DNA of 64,000 nt from an uncultured Paracoccaceae bacterium (GCA_947488175.1 CANKYO010000009.1:1-64000), one strand, 5' to 3'. Counted from the stretch's first letter, positions 20,051 to 29,193 are shown. Notes: generated by a model from the letters alone, not told the origin. Program-made: numbers and translations.

Positions 20051-20199
20051 GCAGCTTTCTTGATAGTTGGGCCGGGGGGAAACCAGAAGGGATAGTATGT
20101 GGCAGCACCCTATAGTAGTGATCGCAACAATATCGTAACAGCGGGATTGGCCGCGGCATCGGCCGGAAATCGACGGTCACAAAGGAAAACCTGCCCGCT

Positions 20200-20898
20200 A
20201 TGTCAGACACTGAATTTCCGACAATCGAACTCAATGGCGTCGTCTTGCCACTTGATCCACAAATTGTGGATGCCCGTGTTGAACAGGCGCTGAGGGTCGG
20301 AAAATACGAAAGCCCCGAGGTCCGTGCCACGCCACTTTTTCTGGACAGTACTGATCGGGTGATCGAACTGGGGTCCGGGATTGGCTACATTTCGGCCTAT
20401 ATCGCCAAGGCGATTGGGGTCGAAGCGGTCACTTGCGTCGAGGCAAATCCAGCTCTGATTTCATATGCCCAAAAAGTTCATCGTCTGAATGGTTTGGCTA
20501 ATTGCGAAGTCTTGAATGCGGTGACCGTATCAGACGCGGCAGACATGCCCGCCTCCGGGACGTTGCCCTTTTATGTCGCCGATCCGTTCTGGTCATCATC
20601 CCTCATTCGGGTCCGAAATGCTGTCGATCAGGTTGATATCGCCGTCTTACGACTTTCCGATCTCATCCGGCAAAAGGCTGCAACGGCGCTTGTTGTGGAT
20701 ATCGAAGGCGGTGAAAGAGACATCTTCGAGAAAACCGATCTTGGCTCAGTGACCAAGGTTTTCTTCGAACTGCACAAACGCATCATCCGACCAAGTGGCG
20801 TCAAAAAAACATTTGACGATCTGTCGGCGCAAAACTTCAACTATGATCAGTCTGTTTCAAGCGGCGGAATGCTCTTGTTCAGGAAGGTCACGGGTTAG
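20200..20898 (+). CDS. FkbM-family methyltransferase
   Basis: 232 residues. SAM-binding motif I is VIELGSGIGYIS, followed by CVEANPALI and, late in the sequence, VVDIEGGERDIF, which is typical of FkbM enzymes. Many FkbM proteins O-methylate sugars or surface polysaccharides, but the substrate here is unknown. The first 60 coding bases have about 48% GC, clearly below the surrounding genes, so it may have been acquired by transfer. About 150 bases without a gene precede it. Confidence 0.85.
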   Translation: MSDTEFPTIELNGVVLPLDPQIVDARVEQALRVGKYESPEVRATPLFLDSTDRVIELGSGIGYISAYIAKAIGVEAVTCVEANPALISYAQKVHRLNGLANCEVLNAVTVSDAADMPASGTLPFYVADPFWSSSLIRVRNAVDQVDIAVLRLSDLIRQKAATALVVDIEGGERDIFEKTDLGSVTKVFFELHKRIIRPSGVKKTFDDLSAQNFNYDQSVSSGGMLLFRKVTG

Positions 20899-20958
20899 TC
20901 TGACATCCAGGAATTGCACCAGCGCAAGTCCCGGAATGTCAATATTTTCAATGTTTGA

Positions 20959-21465
20959 TCAGGCCGCGCGCCCGACCAGTACTGAATCAATCTCGGCGGC
21001 GGCCGCGTTTTCGTCATTGCCTGCCACGGCAGCGATTTCGCGGGTCAGACGCTCCAAAGCAGCTTCATAAAGCTGACGTTCGGAATAGCTCTGCTCGCGC
21101 TGATCATCCTGACGGTGCAGGTCGCGGACCACTTCAGCAATGGCGATCAGATCGCCAGAGTTGATCTTTTGCTCATATTCCTGCGCCCGGCGGGACCACA
21201 TCGCTTTCTTGACCTTGGCCTTGCCACGCAGTGTTTTCATCGCGTGAGACACGACATCAGGTGTGGCCAGCGCACGCATGCCCACTTCGGTGGCCTTGTG
21301 CGTCGGCACGCGCAAGGTCATCTTGTCCTTTTCAAACGCGATCACAAAAAGCTCCAGTTCGAAACCGGCAACCTCTTGTGTTTCAACCGAAATAATCTTG
21401 CCGACCCCATGTGCGGGATAAACGACAAACTGCTCGGGGCTGAATTCACTTTTCTTCTTACTCAT
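20959..21465 (-). CDS. carD: CarD-family transcriptional regulator
   Basis: 168 residues. The N-terminal RNA-polymerase-interacting domain (FVVYPAHGVGKI, ETQEVAGFELELFVI) and helical DNA-binding C-terminal part (AMWSRRAQEYEQKINSGDLI, RQLYEAALERL) are as in CarD/CdnL. In alphaproteobacteria CarD binds RNA polymerase and stabilises the open complex, replacing parts of the DksA/ppGpp logic. The start at 21465 has AAAGGA upstream. It lies downstream of fdxA on the same strand. Confidence 0.95.
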   Translation of the reverse strand: MSKKKSEFSPEQFVVYPAHGVGKIISVETQEVAGFELELFVIAFEKDKMTLRVPTHKATEVGMRALATPDVVSHAMKTLRGKAKVKKAMWSRRAQEYEQKINSGDLIAIAEVVRDLHRQDDQREQSYSERQLYEAALERLTREIAAVAGNDENAAAAEIDSVLVGRAA

Positions 21466-21653
21466 GATCGTCCTTTCATGGCGATCCCAACACAAACCGA
21501 CAAAAAACCGCCGGAGACATCACGTCACCGCCGGGTATTCAGCCAGCCTGTTTTGAGTCACATTGTTCGCAGCATTGCGAGAATCATATCATAAAAACGC
21601 ACTTTTCGAAAGCACCGCGTTACGGCACCCCTAAATTCATGCTTTTCAGGGCG

Positions 21654-21989
21654 TTAGCCGCCCTCGCCCGGCGCCTCGGAAAACAGTTCCATCTTGCCAT
21701 CCTTGCCATCCATTTCTTCGGCGGTCGGCAACGGATCTTTCTTGGTAATGATCACGGGCCACATCTCGGAATACTTGCGATTGAACTCCACCCACTTTTC
21801 CATGTCCGGCTCTGTGTCGGGGCGGATCGCATCGGCAGGGCATTCGGGTTCGCAGACACCACAATCGATACACTCGTCAGGATGGATCACCAGCATATTT
21901 TCACCCTCATAGAAGCAATCCACAGGGCATACCTCGACACAGTCGGTGTATTTGCAGGCGATACAATTGTCGTTGACGATATAGGTCAT
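21654..21989 (-). CDS. fdxA: Seven-iron ferredoxin FdxA
   Basis: 111 residues. The N-terminal [18 protein letters not shown] and [12 protein letters not shown] motifs provide the ligands of a 3Fe-4S and a 4Fe-4S cluster, and the C-terminal extension is characteristic of the alphaproteobacterial FdxA type. A cytoplasmic low-potential electron carrier. Gene order S4 protein, fdxA, carD is common in Rhodobacterales; here the HdeA-like gene is added between the S4 gene and fdxA. Confidence 0.95.
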   Translation of the reverse strand: MTYIVNDNCIACKYTDCVEVCPVDCFYEGENMLVIHPDECIDCGVCEPECPADAIRPDTEPDMEKWVEFNRKYSEMWPVIITKKDPLPTAEEMDGKDGKMELFSEAPGEGG

Positions 21990-22160
21990 GAAGGCATCCG
22001 GATAACTGTCGACAGGTAGCTATGCCAGACGCAAACGGCATTCAAGATCGAAAGGCCTTTTGACGCAACGGTGCGTCATCATATCCCGGCATTTCAGTAA
22101 GTTCAGACCATCGTCCCCACTCAGACCCGCCTGACAGAACAGTGTGGCCGTATCGCGCAC

Positions 22161-22192
22161 AAAAAAGGCATGCCCGAAGTGTCGGGCATGCC
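22161..22192 (-). terminator. Intrinsic terminator after the HdeA-like gene
   Basis: A perfect 11-bp stem (22167-22177 with 22182-22192, loop AGTG) is followed on the minus strand by six T (22166-22161). It lies 44 bases past the stop of the HdeA-like gene and should end that transcript before fdxA. Confidence 0.93.
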
Positions 22193-22235
22193 AGGTCCAG
22201 TCGTCATGCGACTGAATTATCTCAGAAAACGGCGT

Positions 22236-22505
22236 TTAGGACTCTTCGCTCAGCACGCTGGCAACAGTTTCGTCTTCAGACCCGTTGCACAGCACCTGCA
22301 CGTCACCGATCATGACTTCGTCGTTGTCCGCGCCTTCGACGGTCGCGGTCAGCTCAGCCAGCATCGATTCCTGATCGATCAATTCCATCTCGGCAAACTC
22401 TGCACATGTCACTGCTGTGACATCGGCATGGGCATCGGCCAAGGCAAAGGTCGATACGCCAATCAGTGTAAAGCTCAATGCGGCTGTGGACATAAGGTTT
22501 TTCAT
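22236..22505 (-). CDS. HdeA/HdeB-like small periplasmic protein
   Basis: 89 residues: a signal peptide (cleavage after ALA, residue 18) and a mature part beginning with an acidic stretch. VTCAEFAEMELIDQ and VQVLCNG carry two cysteines about 40 residues apart, the spacing of the single disulfide in HdeA acid-stress chaperones, and the TCxEF start is also HdeA-like. Function as an acid-stress chaperone is inferred. The ATG at 22505 has GGAGA 7 bases upstream. It has its own terminator. Confidence 0.75.
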   Translation of the reverse strand: MKNLMSTAALSFTLIGVSTFALADAHADVTAVTCAEFAEMELIDQESMLAELTATVEGADNDEVMIGDVQVLCNGSEDETVASVLSEES

Positions 22506-22667
22506 AGTCGTCTCCATCATACTGTTACCTGCGTCAAAGCGCAGTTGACGACACAACCCGGCCACGGCAAATCGGTTCCCAAAAAAATCGATGCCCCTAA
22601 AAAAAGCCGCGCGATTAATGATTTTCCGCTAAGATTCCGCGTACCACCTGACACTTGCCGTGATCTG

Positions 22668-23039
22668 CTAGTCCAACCCCATATCACGCCGATCCTTCTT
22701 GGTAGGCCTGCCGCCTTTTTCGTATTTCGGATTGGCACCTTGTGCGGCGCGTGGGCGCGAGACCGGCGCAGGTGTCAGATCTTCATACAGCGCCTGCGCC
22801 TCTGGCGCGGGTCCGCGTCGTTCGCCACAGGCCAGAATGCGGACCACTTTCGTCTCACGCGCCTGAATGAATGTCAGCACATCACCGGGACCAACGGGCC
22901 GGGCAGGTTTGCTGACCGGTTGGCTATCCACCCGCACCTTGCCTGCTGTCACAACCCCGGCGGCCATGCTGCGCGATTTGAAAAACCGCGCATGCCACAG
23001 CCATTTATCCAGCCGGATGGTCGGACGGGGGTCGGTCAA
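22668..23039 (-). CDS. S4-domain RNA-binding protein (Hsp15-like)
   Basis: 123 residues. RLDKWLWHARFFKSRSMAA opens a small S4 domain, continued by VRVDSQPVSKPARPVGPGD. The basic C-terminal tail (GGRPTKKDRRDM) is typical of Hsp15 relatives, which bind free 50S subunits carrying nascent chains after heat shock. The 4-base overlap with the helicase gene upstream means they are translated together. Confidence 0.9.
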   Translation of the reverse strand: MTDPRPTIRLDKWLWHARFFKSRSMAAGVVTAGKVRVDSQPVSKPARPVGPGDVLTFIQARETKVVRILACGERRGPAPEAQALYEDLTPAPVSRPRAAQGANPKYEKGGRPTKKDRRDMGLD

Positions 23040-25852
23040 TCCTTCTTGAACCCGGCCAGTGCGGCGGCAAAGGGGTTATCCGGATCGATCTGCTTTTCAC
23101 GCTTGGGCTTGGCCTGATAGCTTTGCGGCTTGTTGCCACCACCCTGCGGTTTGCCACGCCCTTTTGGTTTTCCCTTGCCTTTCGGGCGGTCACCCTGCGG
23201 GCGGGCCGGTCGTGCCGCACGGCCGCCCCAGGTGAATGTGTAGAACACCTCGATCTCAGGGCCGGTATCGGCCACCTCAAGCGTCGTCTCCGCCGGCACC
23301 TCATCGGTGGTTGGCGGCACTTCGACGGGGGTTTCTGTCGGGGTCTCGACCGGAACCTCGACCGGGGTTTCCTGTGGTGTCTCGACCGGGCTTTCGGGCG
23401 GTGTGTCACCCGGCACCTCGGTCGGGGGCGTTTCCGGCAACGGATCACTTTGGGCAACAGCTTGCGTGGCGACAGCGCGGGTTTTCTCGCGTTCGCCCTT
23501 TTCGGCTTTATAGCCCAGACCCGTCATCAGATCGGCAAACTGGTCCAACGTCATGCCGGTGATCGACAACATATCGGGGTTCGCCTCGAACCCGCCACGG
23601 CTGTCCTGATCGCGCAGCATATCGGCCAGACGTTCCAGCATGTCGATGCGGATCGCCCGTTCACCGGCAGCACGATAGCCCGCCATGGCGTAATAGCCGG
23701 GTACGGCGTCCTTGGATGTGGGCACGGTCACCAGACCGGGGGGCGGGCTTTCCGGGAACTCCTGCAGGCCCTTGGTCAGCGACCACAACACAAGGCGCAA
23801 ACGGGTCGGCGCGGGTTTCAGCAGCAAAGGCTGGAAAATCGTGAACTGGCCAAACCGGACGCCATGCTTGCGCAGCGCGCCACGAGCATCCTGATCCAGC
23901 GCCTTGACCTCATCGGCCACTTCCCCGCGCGGGATGATGCCGAACCCTTCGGCCATGCGAAAGGCAAAGCCCTTGGCGGACCCTGTCAGGGTCTCGTCAT
24001 TCTTGAGCGCCAGCAGACCCTCGAACCCTGCCGCTATCTTGCGGTCAATGAAATGCTGCAAACGACGCTGCACCTTGGCGGCCACATCAGGCCCGGCCTC
24101 TTCATCGACGAACGCCTCGACCCCCGGCTTGAACGGATCGGCACCCGCCACCAGCTTGCCCACGGCCTGATCGCCCCACATCAATCCACCCTGTTCGGTG
24201 AAATCAATCTCGGGGTCCGGAGCATTATAAAAGCGATCCGCGCGCAGGTGAAACTGCGGCACCAGTGCCGCCACCGAGGCCTGGCGCAACGTCTTGGCCT
24301 CATCCGGGCTACCCGCCTTGTCCATGCGAAACCGGAACCCTTCCAGCCGCCCGACGAATTCGCCCTCAACCGTTACTTCACCCTTGTCGTTCACGTCAGC
24401 CACAAGGCTCTCCTTCTGTTTGAGCCGGCGAAGCAGAATGCTGGTCCGCCGGTCCACAAATCTTTGCGTCAATGCACCATGCAGTGCATCCGATAAACGG
24501 TCTTCTACCGCGCGGGTTTCCTCGCGCCAATGAGATTCGTCAACCAACCACCCCTTGCGTTGGGCCACATACGTCCATGTCCGAATATAGGCCAGCCGCT
24601 TGGACAGCGTATCAATGTCCCCATCGGCCCGGTCAATCCGTTTCACCTGAAGGGCGAACCAATTGGCATCAACATGCCCAAGCTGATGCAGATCATTGTA
24701 AATATGCGTCAGCAACCCGGCATGTTCTCCGGCTGAAATGCCCCTGAAATCAGGAATGCGGCAAACGTCCCACAACAGCTTGACAGACGGGCCATCAGTG
24801 GCGCGCGCCGCGACCTCTGTATCCGCCGCGAGCGTCTTGAGCGCGCGCAGATCATCGCTTTCGCGGACACGGGTCAACCATTGATCGTCGGTGCGTTCTT
24901 CCAGCTTGGCGATCAGCCGTTTGGCCGACCCGAACTGCAGGTCACTGTTGCGCCATTGCAGCTTCTTGACGGGTTGGAACCGATGATCGGCAATTGCTTC
25001 GGCCACGGCCTCATCCAGCGGCGGCGCCTCACCGGTAACGCCAAAGGTGCCGTTCTCGATATGGCGGCCAGCGCGGCCGGCAATTTGCGCCAGCTCTTCT
25101 GGCTGTAAATGCCGCATCCGGCGACCGTCAAATTTGGTCAGCGACGAAAAGGCGACATGGCTGATATCAAGGTTCAGGCCCATCCCGATGGCATCAGTGG
25201 CCACCAGATAATCCACATCGCCGTTCTGATACATCTCGACCTGGGCGTTTCGGGTGCGGGGGCTAAGCGCCCCCATCACCACCGCCGCACCGCCCTTGGT
25301 ACGTCGCAACAGCTCTGCGATCGCATAGACATTTTCAACAGAAAACCCCACAATAGCGGCGCGGGCAGGCATTCTGCTTATCTTTTTCGAACCTGTATAG
25401 GATAATTCGGACATCCGGTCGCGACGCATGAACTGCGACTCCGGCACCATAGCGGCGATCGCCCCGCGCATCGTGTCGGCACCCAGAAACAAGGTCTCAT
25501 GCAGGCCGCGCGCATGTAGCAACCGGTCGGTAAACACATGACCGCGCTCTGGATCAGCGCATAGCTGTATCTCGTCCACCGCCAGAAAATCGCAACCCAT
25601 ACCATCCGGCATCGCCTCGACCGTGCAGACCCAATAGGCAGCGCGCGGCGGCACGATCCGTTCTTCCCCGGTAATCAGCGCGACAACAGACGGGCCGCGC
25701 ACCGCGACAATCCGGTCATAGACCTCGCGCGCCAGCAGACGCAGCGGCAGGCCGATCACACCGGTCCGATAGGACAACATCCGTTCAATCGCGTAATGCG
25801 TCTTGCCCGTGTTTGTCGGGCCAAGAACCGCCGTAATCCGGGAGGCTTGCAT
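23036..25852 (-). CDS. Suv3-like superfamily 2 RNA/DNA helicase
   Basis: 938 residues. P-loop GPTNTGKTHY (11-20), DEIQ in place of DEAD (93-96), TDAIGMGLNL (219-228) and QIAGRAGRH (256-264) match the Suv3 branch, which unwinds RNA in mitochondria and is widespread in alphaproteobacteria. The central region is family-specific. The C-terminus has a low-complexity linker of Glu/Thr/Pro/Val repeats (units like VETPQETP) and then a Gly/Lys-rich basic tail suited to nucleic-acid binding. It heads the helicase-S4 pair. The bacterial substrate is unknown. Confidence 0.88.
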   Translation of the reverse strand: MQASRITAVLGPTNTGKTHYAIERMLSYRTGVIGLPLRLLAREVYDRIVAVRGPSVVALITGEERIVPPRAAYWVCTVEAMPDGMGCDFLAVDEIQLCADPERGHVFTDRLLHARGLHETLFLGADTMRGAIAAMVPESQFMRRDRMSELSYTGSKKISRMPARAAIVGFSVENVYAIAELLRRTKGGAAVVMGALSPRTRNAQVEMYQNGDVDYLVATDAIGMGLNLDISHVAFSSLTKFDGRRMRHLQPEELAQIAGRAGRHIENGTFGVTGEAPPLDEAVAEAIADHRFQPVKKLQWRNSDLQFGSAKRLIAKLEERTDDQWLTRVRESDDLRALKTLAADTEVAARATDGPSVKLLWDVCRIPDFRGISAGEHAGLLTHIYNDLHQLGHVDANWFALQVKRIDRADGDIDTLSKRLAYIRTWTYVAQRKGWLVDESHWREETRAVEDRLSDALHGALTQRFVDRRTSILLRRLKQKESLVADVNDKGEVTVEGEFVGRLEGFRFRMDKAGSPDEAKTLRQASVAALVPQFHLRADRFYNAPDPEIDFTEQGGLMWGDQAVGKLVAGADPFKPGVEAFVDEEAGPDVAAKVQRRLQHFIDRKIAAGFEGLLALKNDETLTGSAKGFAFRMAEGFGIIPRGEVADEVKALDQDARGALRKHGVRFGQFTIFQPLLLKPAPTRLRLVLWSLTKGLQEFPESPPPGLVTVPTSKDAVPGYYAMAGYRAAGERAIRIDMLERLADMLRDQDSRGGFEANPDMLSITGMTLDQFADLMTGLGYKAEKGEREKTRAVATQAVAQSDPLPETPPTEVPGDTPPESPVETPQETPVEVPVETPTETPVEVPPTTDEVPAETTLEVADTGPEIEVFYTFTWGGRAARPARPQGDRPKGKGKPKGRGKPQGGGNKPQSYQAKPKREKQIDPDNPFAAALAGFKKD

Positions 25853-25879
25853 GTCTTTCCCCGATCAGGGGACAGGCTG

Positions 25880-26440
25880 TCAGAGCGCCTGCCCTTCCAG
25901 TTCAATTGTCAAAGCATCAATCGCGGCCCGCGTCTCGGCTGATTGCGGGTTGATCGCCAGAACCAGCTCGTAGAGTTCCAGCGCATCTTGGGGCCGTTCC
26001 AGCTCCTGCATCATCGTGGCCAGACCGCGCATCGCCTCGAAATGGCGGGGGTTCAGGCGCAGGGTCTGGCGGATATCATCAAGGGCCGGGCCGATCATGC
26101 CCAGCATGTAAAACGACGTCGCCCGGCCATAATAGCCTTCGGCAAAATCCGGGGCGTGATCGACAAGAGCGGAAAAATGCTCAACCGCCACATCAGGCGC
26201 GCCATCATCCAGCGCGTCCTGCCCACGGCGCAACAAAAGATCCATCGCGGGCGAACCGCTCCTCTCCCAATGGGCGATAATCTGCTCTTCGATACGCAGA
26301 TAGGTTGTCTCATCTGCCTGGAGCAGCTCTTGATAAAGCGTATCCAGCGTCGATTGCTGAGCACTCGCAGGTAAGGAAAACCCCACTCCTAAAACAAGTG
26401 CCGTAACGATACATTTGAAGCGATGTGTCTGCGTAACCAT
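25880..26440 (-). CDS. Exported TPR-repeat protein
   Basis: 186 residues with a signal peptide (hydrophobic residues about 12-25, cleavage after ASA). At least two tetratricopeptide-like repeats are visible (AVEHFSALVDHAPDFAEGYYGRA and LRLNPRHFEAMRGLATMMQEL, each given in part), plus LELYELVLAINPQ. TPR proteins scaffold protein complexes; the partner is unknown. It lies 27 bases upstream of the helicase gene. Confidence 0.82.
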   Translation of the reverse strand: MVTQTHRFKCIVTALVLGVGFSLPASAQQSTLDTLYQELLQADETTYLRIEEQIIAHWERSGSPAMDLLLRRGQDALDDGAPDVAVEHFSALVDHAPDFAEGYYGRATSFYMLGMIGPALDDIRQTLRLNPRHFEAMRGLATMMQELERPQDALELYELVLAINPQSAETRAAIDALTIELEGQAL

Positions 26441-26511
26441 AACGCTAATGTAGCGTACTGTGCAGCCAACACCAGAGGGGCACAGTCACATCAATGAAAG
26501 AGGACAAAAAC

Positions 26512-26802
26512 ATGAGCGACGTTGTGACCGAGGCCGTAGCCGCCCTGAACGCAAAAATGGACGGAGCGGGCTTTGACGGCACCGCCAAATTCATCATCGA
26601 AGACGAAGGGTCGATCATCATCGACGAAAACGGCGCGCGCGCAGGCGACGAAGACACCGATGTGTCACTGACCGCCAACACCGAAACGTTCAAATCCATT
26701 CTGGACGGCGAACTGAACCCCACAACCGCATTCATGACCGGCAAACTGACCGTCGATGGCGACATGGGTCAGGCCATGAAACTGTCCGGCGTGCTTTCGT
26801 AA
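26512..26802 (+). CDS. SCP2 sterol-binding-domain protein
   Basis: 96 residues. KFIIEDEGSIIIDENGA, DVSLTANTETFKSILDGE and AFMTGKLTVDGDMGQAMKL are the SCP2 blocks, a small lipid-binding fold that carries hydrophobic ligands. AGAGGA stands 7 bases before the ATG at 26512; the ATG at 26494 lies before that site and is less likely. The hydrolase gene follows after 2 bases. Confidence 0.9.
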   Translation: MSDVVTEAVAALNAKMDGAGFDGTAKFIIEDEGSIIIDENGARAGDEDTDVSLTANTETFKSILDGELNPTTAFMTGKLTVDGDMGQAMKLSGVLS

Positions 26803-26804
26803 CC

Positions 26805-27755
26805 ATGGAAAAGGCTCCCCTCTTTGACGATATCGCCGAAGCACCTCACGGGGGGGCCGCCCACTGGCTGACCACATCCGATGGCCTGCGCATCCGCGTG
26901 GGCCACTGGAAACCAGCCGATGCCAAGGGGACGGTCCTGATTTTTCCGGGCCGCACCGAATTTGTCGAAAAATACGGGGCGACGGCCAAGGCGCTTTATG
27001 ACCGCGGTTATGCAAGCCTAGCCATTGACTGGCGCGGGCAAGGTATCGCCGACCGGCTGCTGACCAACCGGGCCATCGGGCATGTGGGGCATTTCACCGA
27101 CTATCAGATGGATGTCGCCGCCGTTGTAGCCCATGCCAAGGCGCTGGACCTGCCACGCCCCTATTTCCTGATTGGTCATTCCATGGGTGGCTGCATTGGG
27201 CTCCGCGCCCTGATAGAAGGGCTGGATGTCAAAGCCGCGATGTTCTCGGCCCCGATGTGGGGCATCCAGATGTCCACCGCTCTGCGCCCTGTCGCCTGGG
27301 GGCTTTCGGCCGTCAGCACACCACTTGGGTTTGATCAAAGCCTCGCCCCCGGCCAGTTCGAACAATCCTATGTGCTGCGCGCGGATTTCGAAGGCAATAC
27401 GCTGACCAACGATCCCGAGATGTTCAAAAAGCTGCGCAAACAGCTTAACACACACCCCGACCTGGCCCTTGGCGGCCCATCCTTGCGGTGGCTCAACACA
27501 TCCTTGCGCGAAATGCACAACCTCAGCCTCGCACCTTCGCCCGATCTACCCTGCATCACCTTTCTGGGCAGCGATGAGGCCATCGTTGACCCTGGACGCA
27601 TCCAGTCAAGAATGCGCCAGTGGGCAGGCGGCGCCCTGCATACCATCGCCAAAGGCCAGCATGAAATGCTGATGGACGCCCCCCGGATCCGAAAGACGAT
27701 CATCGACCAGACAACAGCATTGTTTGATACCCAACTGGTGACACAAGCCGCGTGA
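26805..27755 (+). CDS. Lysophospholipase-like alpha/beta hydrolase
   Basis: 316 residues. GTVLIFPGRTEFVEKY holds the oxyanion region, GHSMGG the nucleophile elbow, and FLGSDEAIVD plus KGQHEMLMD supply the acid and histidine. This is the PldB / monoglyceride lipase group (Hydrolase_4). No signal peptide, so cytoplasmic or membrane-associated. The neighbouring SCP2 protein suggests lipid turnover. The stop overlaps the start of the next small gene. Confidence 0.9.
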   Translation: MEKAPLFDDIAEAPHGGAAHWLTTSDGLRIRVGHWKPADAKGTVLIFPGRTEFVEKYGATAKALYDRGYASLAIDWRGQGIADRLLTNRAIGHVGHFTDYQMDVAAVVAHAKALDLPRPYFLIGHSMGGCIGLRALIEGLDVKAAMFSAPMWGIQMSTALRPVAWGLSAVSTPLGFDQSLAPGQFEQSYVLRADFEGNTLTNDPEMFKKLRKQLNTHPDLALGGPSLRWLNTSLREMHNLSLAPSPDLPCITFLGSDEAIVDPGRIQSRMRQWAGGALHTIAKGQHEMLMDAPRIRKTIIDQTTALFDTQLVTQAA

Positions 27756-27931
27756 TGGGCAACGGCGAAGCCTTCATCCTCTATATCAATCTGCTCGGGC
27801 TTTCTTTCCTGATCTTTTACGGCTGGTATGTCCTGATAAAGAAAAACGATCCGGGCGTCGTTGGCCTGACGCTCTCCGCCATCATCTCAGTCCAGCTGAT
27901 CAGCACGATACTAGAGCATCTGTCGGGTTAA
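27755..27931 (+). CDS. Small two-helix membrane protein
   Basis: 58 residues from an ATG overlapping the previous stop by one base (TGATG). Two hydrophobic segments, FILYINLLGLSFLIFYG and VVGLTLSAIISVQLI, are joined by a short polar loop with Lys-Lys-Asn-Asp. No family recognised. The coupling to the hydrolase gene and the regular membrane pattern make it a believable gene. It may help membrane association of the hydrolase. Confidence 0.65.
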   Translation: MGNGEAFILYINLLGLSFLIFYGWYVLIKKNDPGVVGLTLSAIISVQLISTILEHLSG

Positions 27932-27947
27932 TTCCGCGCGTTCAAAT

Positions 27948-28146
27948 CTTAACGCTGGGTTCACATTTCCACCGCGCGCACCCTTAACCACGGAATTTGC
28001 CGCAAAAAGGTCCGACGCAAGTCCGACGCTTTGCCGACGCATCGCCGACCGCCCCTTTTCGACAAAACCCCTGTTTTAACGAAGGTTTCGCAAGTTTTGC
28101 GATTCGGGGTGTTGCGCAATGTTGCCCGCACCACCGAACGTTGCGT
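27948..28146 (+). repeat. Phased-repeat intergenic element, copy A
   Basis: This stretch fills most of the gap before the exonuclease gene. It contains four 8-mers of the form NNCCGACS starting at 28010, 28021, 28032 and 28043, exactly 11 bp apart. It ends with a GTTGCGCA block and CACCGAACGTTGCGT. A second copy in the same order lies upstream of ribBX (44068-44258). The distance from the element end to the start codon is 33 bases here. The frame through it is open into the exonuclease, but I see no sign that it is translated. Confidence 0.8.
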
Positions 28147-28179
28147 GACGCCGGCAAACTGCGCGCTATTATTTGCCCT

Positions 28180-29193
28180 ATGGCCGATGTCCTCACCTTC
28201 ACCGATCGCGGAATTTACTGCCCTGCTGGCGATTTCCATATCGACCCGTGGCAACCCGTGGAAAGGGCCCTGATCACCCATGGCCACAGCGACCACGCCC
28301 GCCCCGGCATGGGGCGCTATCTGGCAACGACGGGCACAGCACCCGTGATGCGTCACCGGCTTGGCGAGATCACTCTGGATACCATAAACTACGGCGAAGA
28401 CAGGCAAATCGGCAACGCAAAGGTGTCCTTTCACCCCGCCGGTCACGTCCCCGGATCAGCCCAGATCAGGGTCGAGGTGAAAGGTGAGGTCTGGGTCGTC
28501 TCGGGCGATTACAAGACCGTGGCGGACGGCCTGTCCGAACCGTTCGAGCCTGTCAAATGCCACGCTTTCATTACCGAATGCACCTTTGGTTTGCCCATCT
28601 TCAAATGGACCCCGCAGGACATCCTGACTGAGCAAATCAACAACTGGTGGGCCACCAATGCCGCTGCCGGGCGCACCTCCATTCTTGGGGCCTACGCACT
28701 TGGCAAGGCCCAACGCCTGCTCGCCACGGTCAACCCCGATATCGGCCCGATCCTGACCCATGGTGCGATTGAAAACACCAACGAAGTGCTGCGAAATCAG
28801 GGCATTACACTGCCCCAGACAACCTACGCCACCGCCGATATCACCGCCAAAACCCACCCCGGCGCGCTGGTCCTGGCGACCCCCAGCGCCCTTGGCACCA
28901 CATGGACACGCCGGTTCGGCCCCGCCTCTACAGCCTTTGCCAGCGGCTGGATGGCCTTGCGCGGGGTGCGCCGCCGCCGCGCTGCCGACAGGGGCTTTAT
29001 CGTGTCTGACCATGCCGATTGGGACGGGCTGAACGACGCCATCAGGGCGACCGGGGCCACCAAAATTTTCGCCACCCACGGCTACACCTCCGTCTTCCAG
29101 CGCTGGCTGACGGAACAAGGCTATGACGCCCATGTGGTCAGCACCGACTATCATGGCGAAAGCCTTGATAATTCTGAGGAAAGCGAAGCATGA
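28180..29193 (+). CDS. Ligase-associated DNA exonuclease (metallo-beta-lactamase fold)
   Basis: 337 residues. THGHSDHA (33-40) is the metal-binding motif of the MBL fold, followed by HPAGHVPGSAQI and SGDYK. Later conserved His and Asp residues (SDHADWD, ATHGYTS) complete the beta-CASP-like layout. In many bacteria this family is encoded beside an ATP-dependent ligase, as here, with a 4-base ATGA overlap. The start at 28180 follows from the MADVLTFTDRGIYCPAGD N-terminus. Confidence 0.92.
   Translation: MADVLTFTDRGIYCPAGDFHIDPWQPVERALITHGHSDHARPGMGRYLATTGTAPVMRHRLGEITLDTINYGEDRQIGNAKVSFHPAGHVPGSAQIRVEVKGEVWVVSGDYKTVADGLSEPFEPVKCHAFITECTFGLPIFKWTPQDILTEQINNWWATNAAAGRTSILGAYALGKAQRLLATVNPDIGPILTHGAIENTNEVLRNQGITLPQTTYATADITAKTHPGALVLATPSALGTTWTRRFGPASTAFASGWMALRGVRRRRAADRGFIVSDHADWDGLNDAIRATGATKIFATHGYTSVFQRWLTEQGYDAHVVSTDYHGESLDNSEESEA

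Noticed and set aside
23123..24496. Plus-strand frame of 457 codons opposite the helicase gene
   Set aside because: No motifs and fully antisense to the Suv3-like helicase.
27997..28179. N-terminal extension of the exonuclease, and a similar peptide in copy B, reading KGPTQVRRFAD
   Set aside because: The peptide similarity follows from the conserved DNA of the phased element; in copy B it is not in the ribBX frame, and the exonuclease family starts at 28180.
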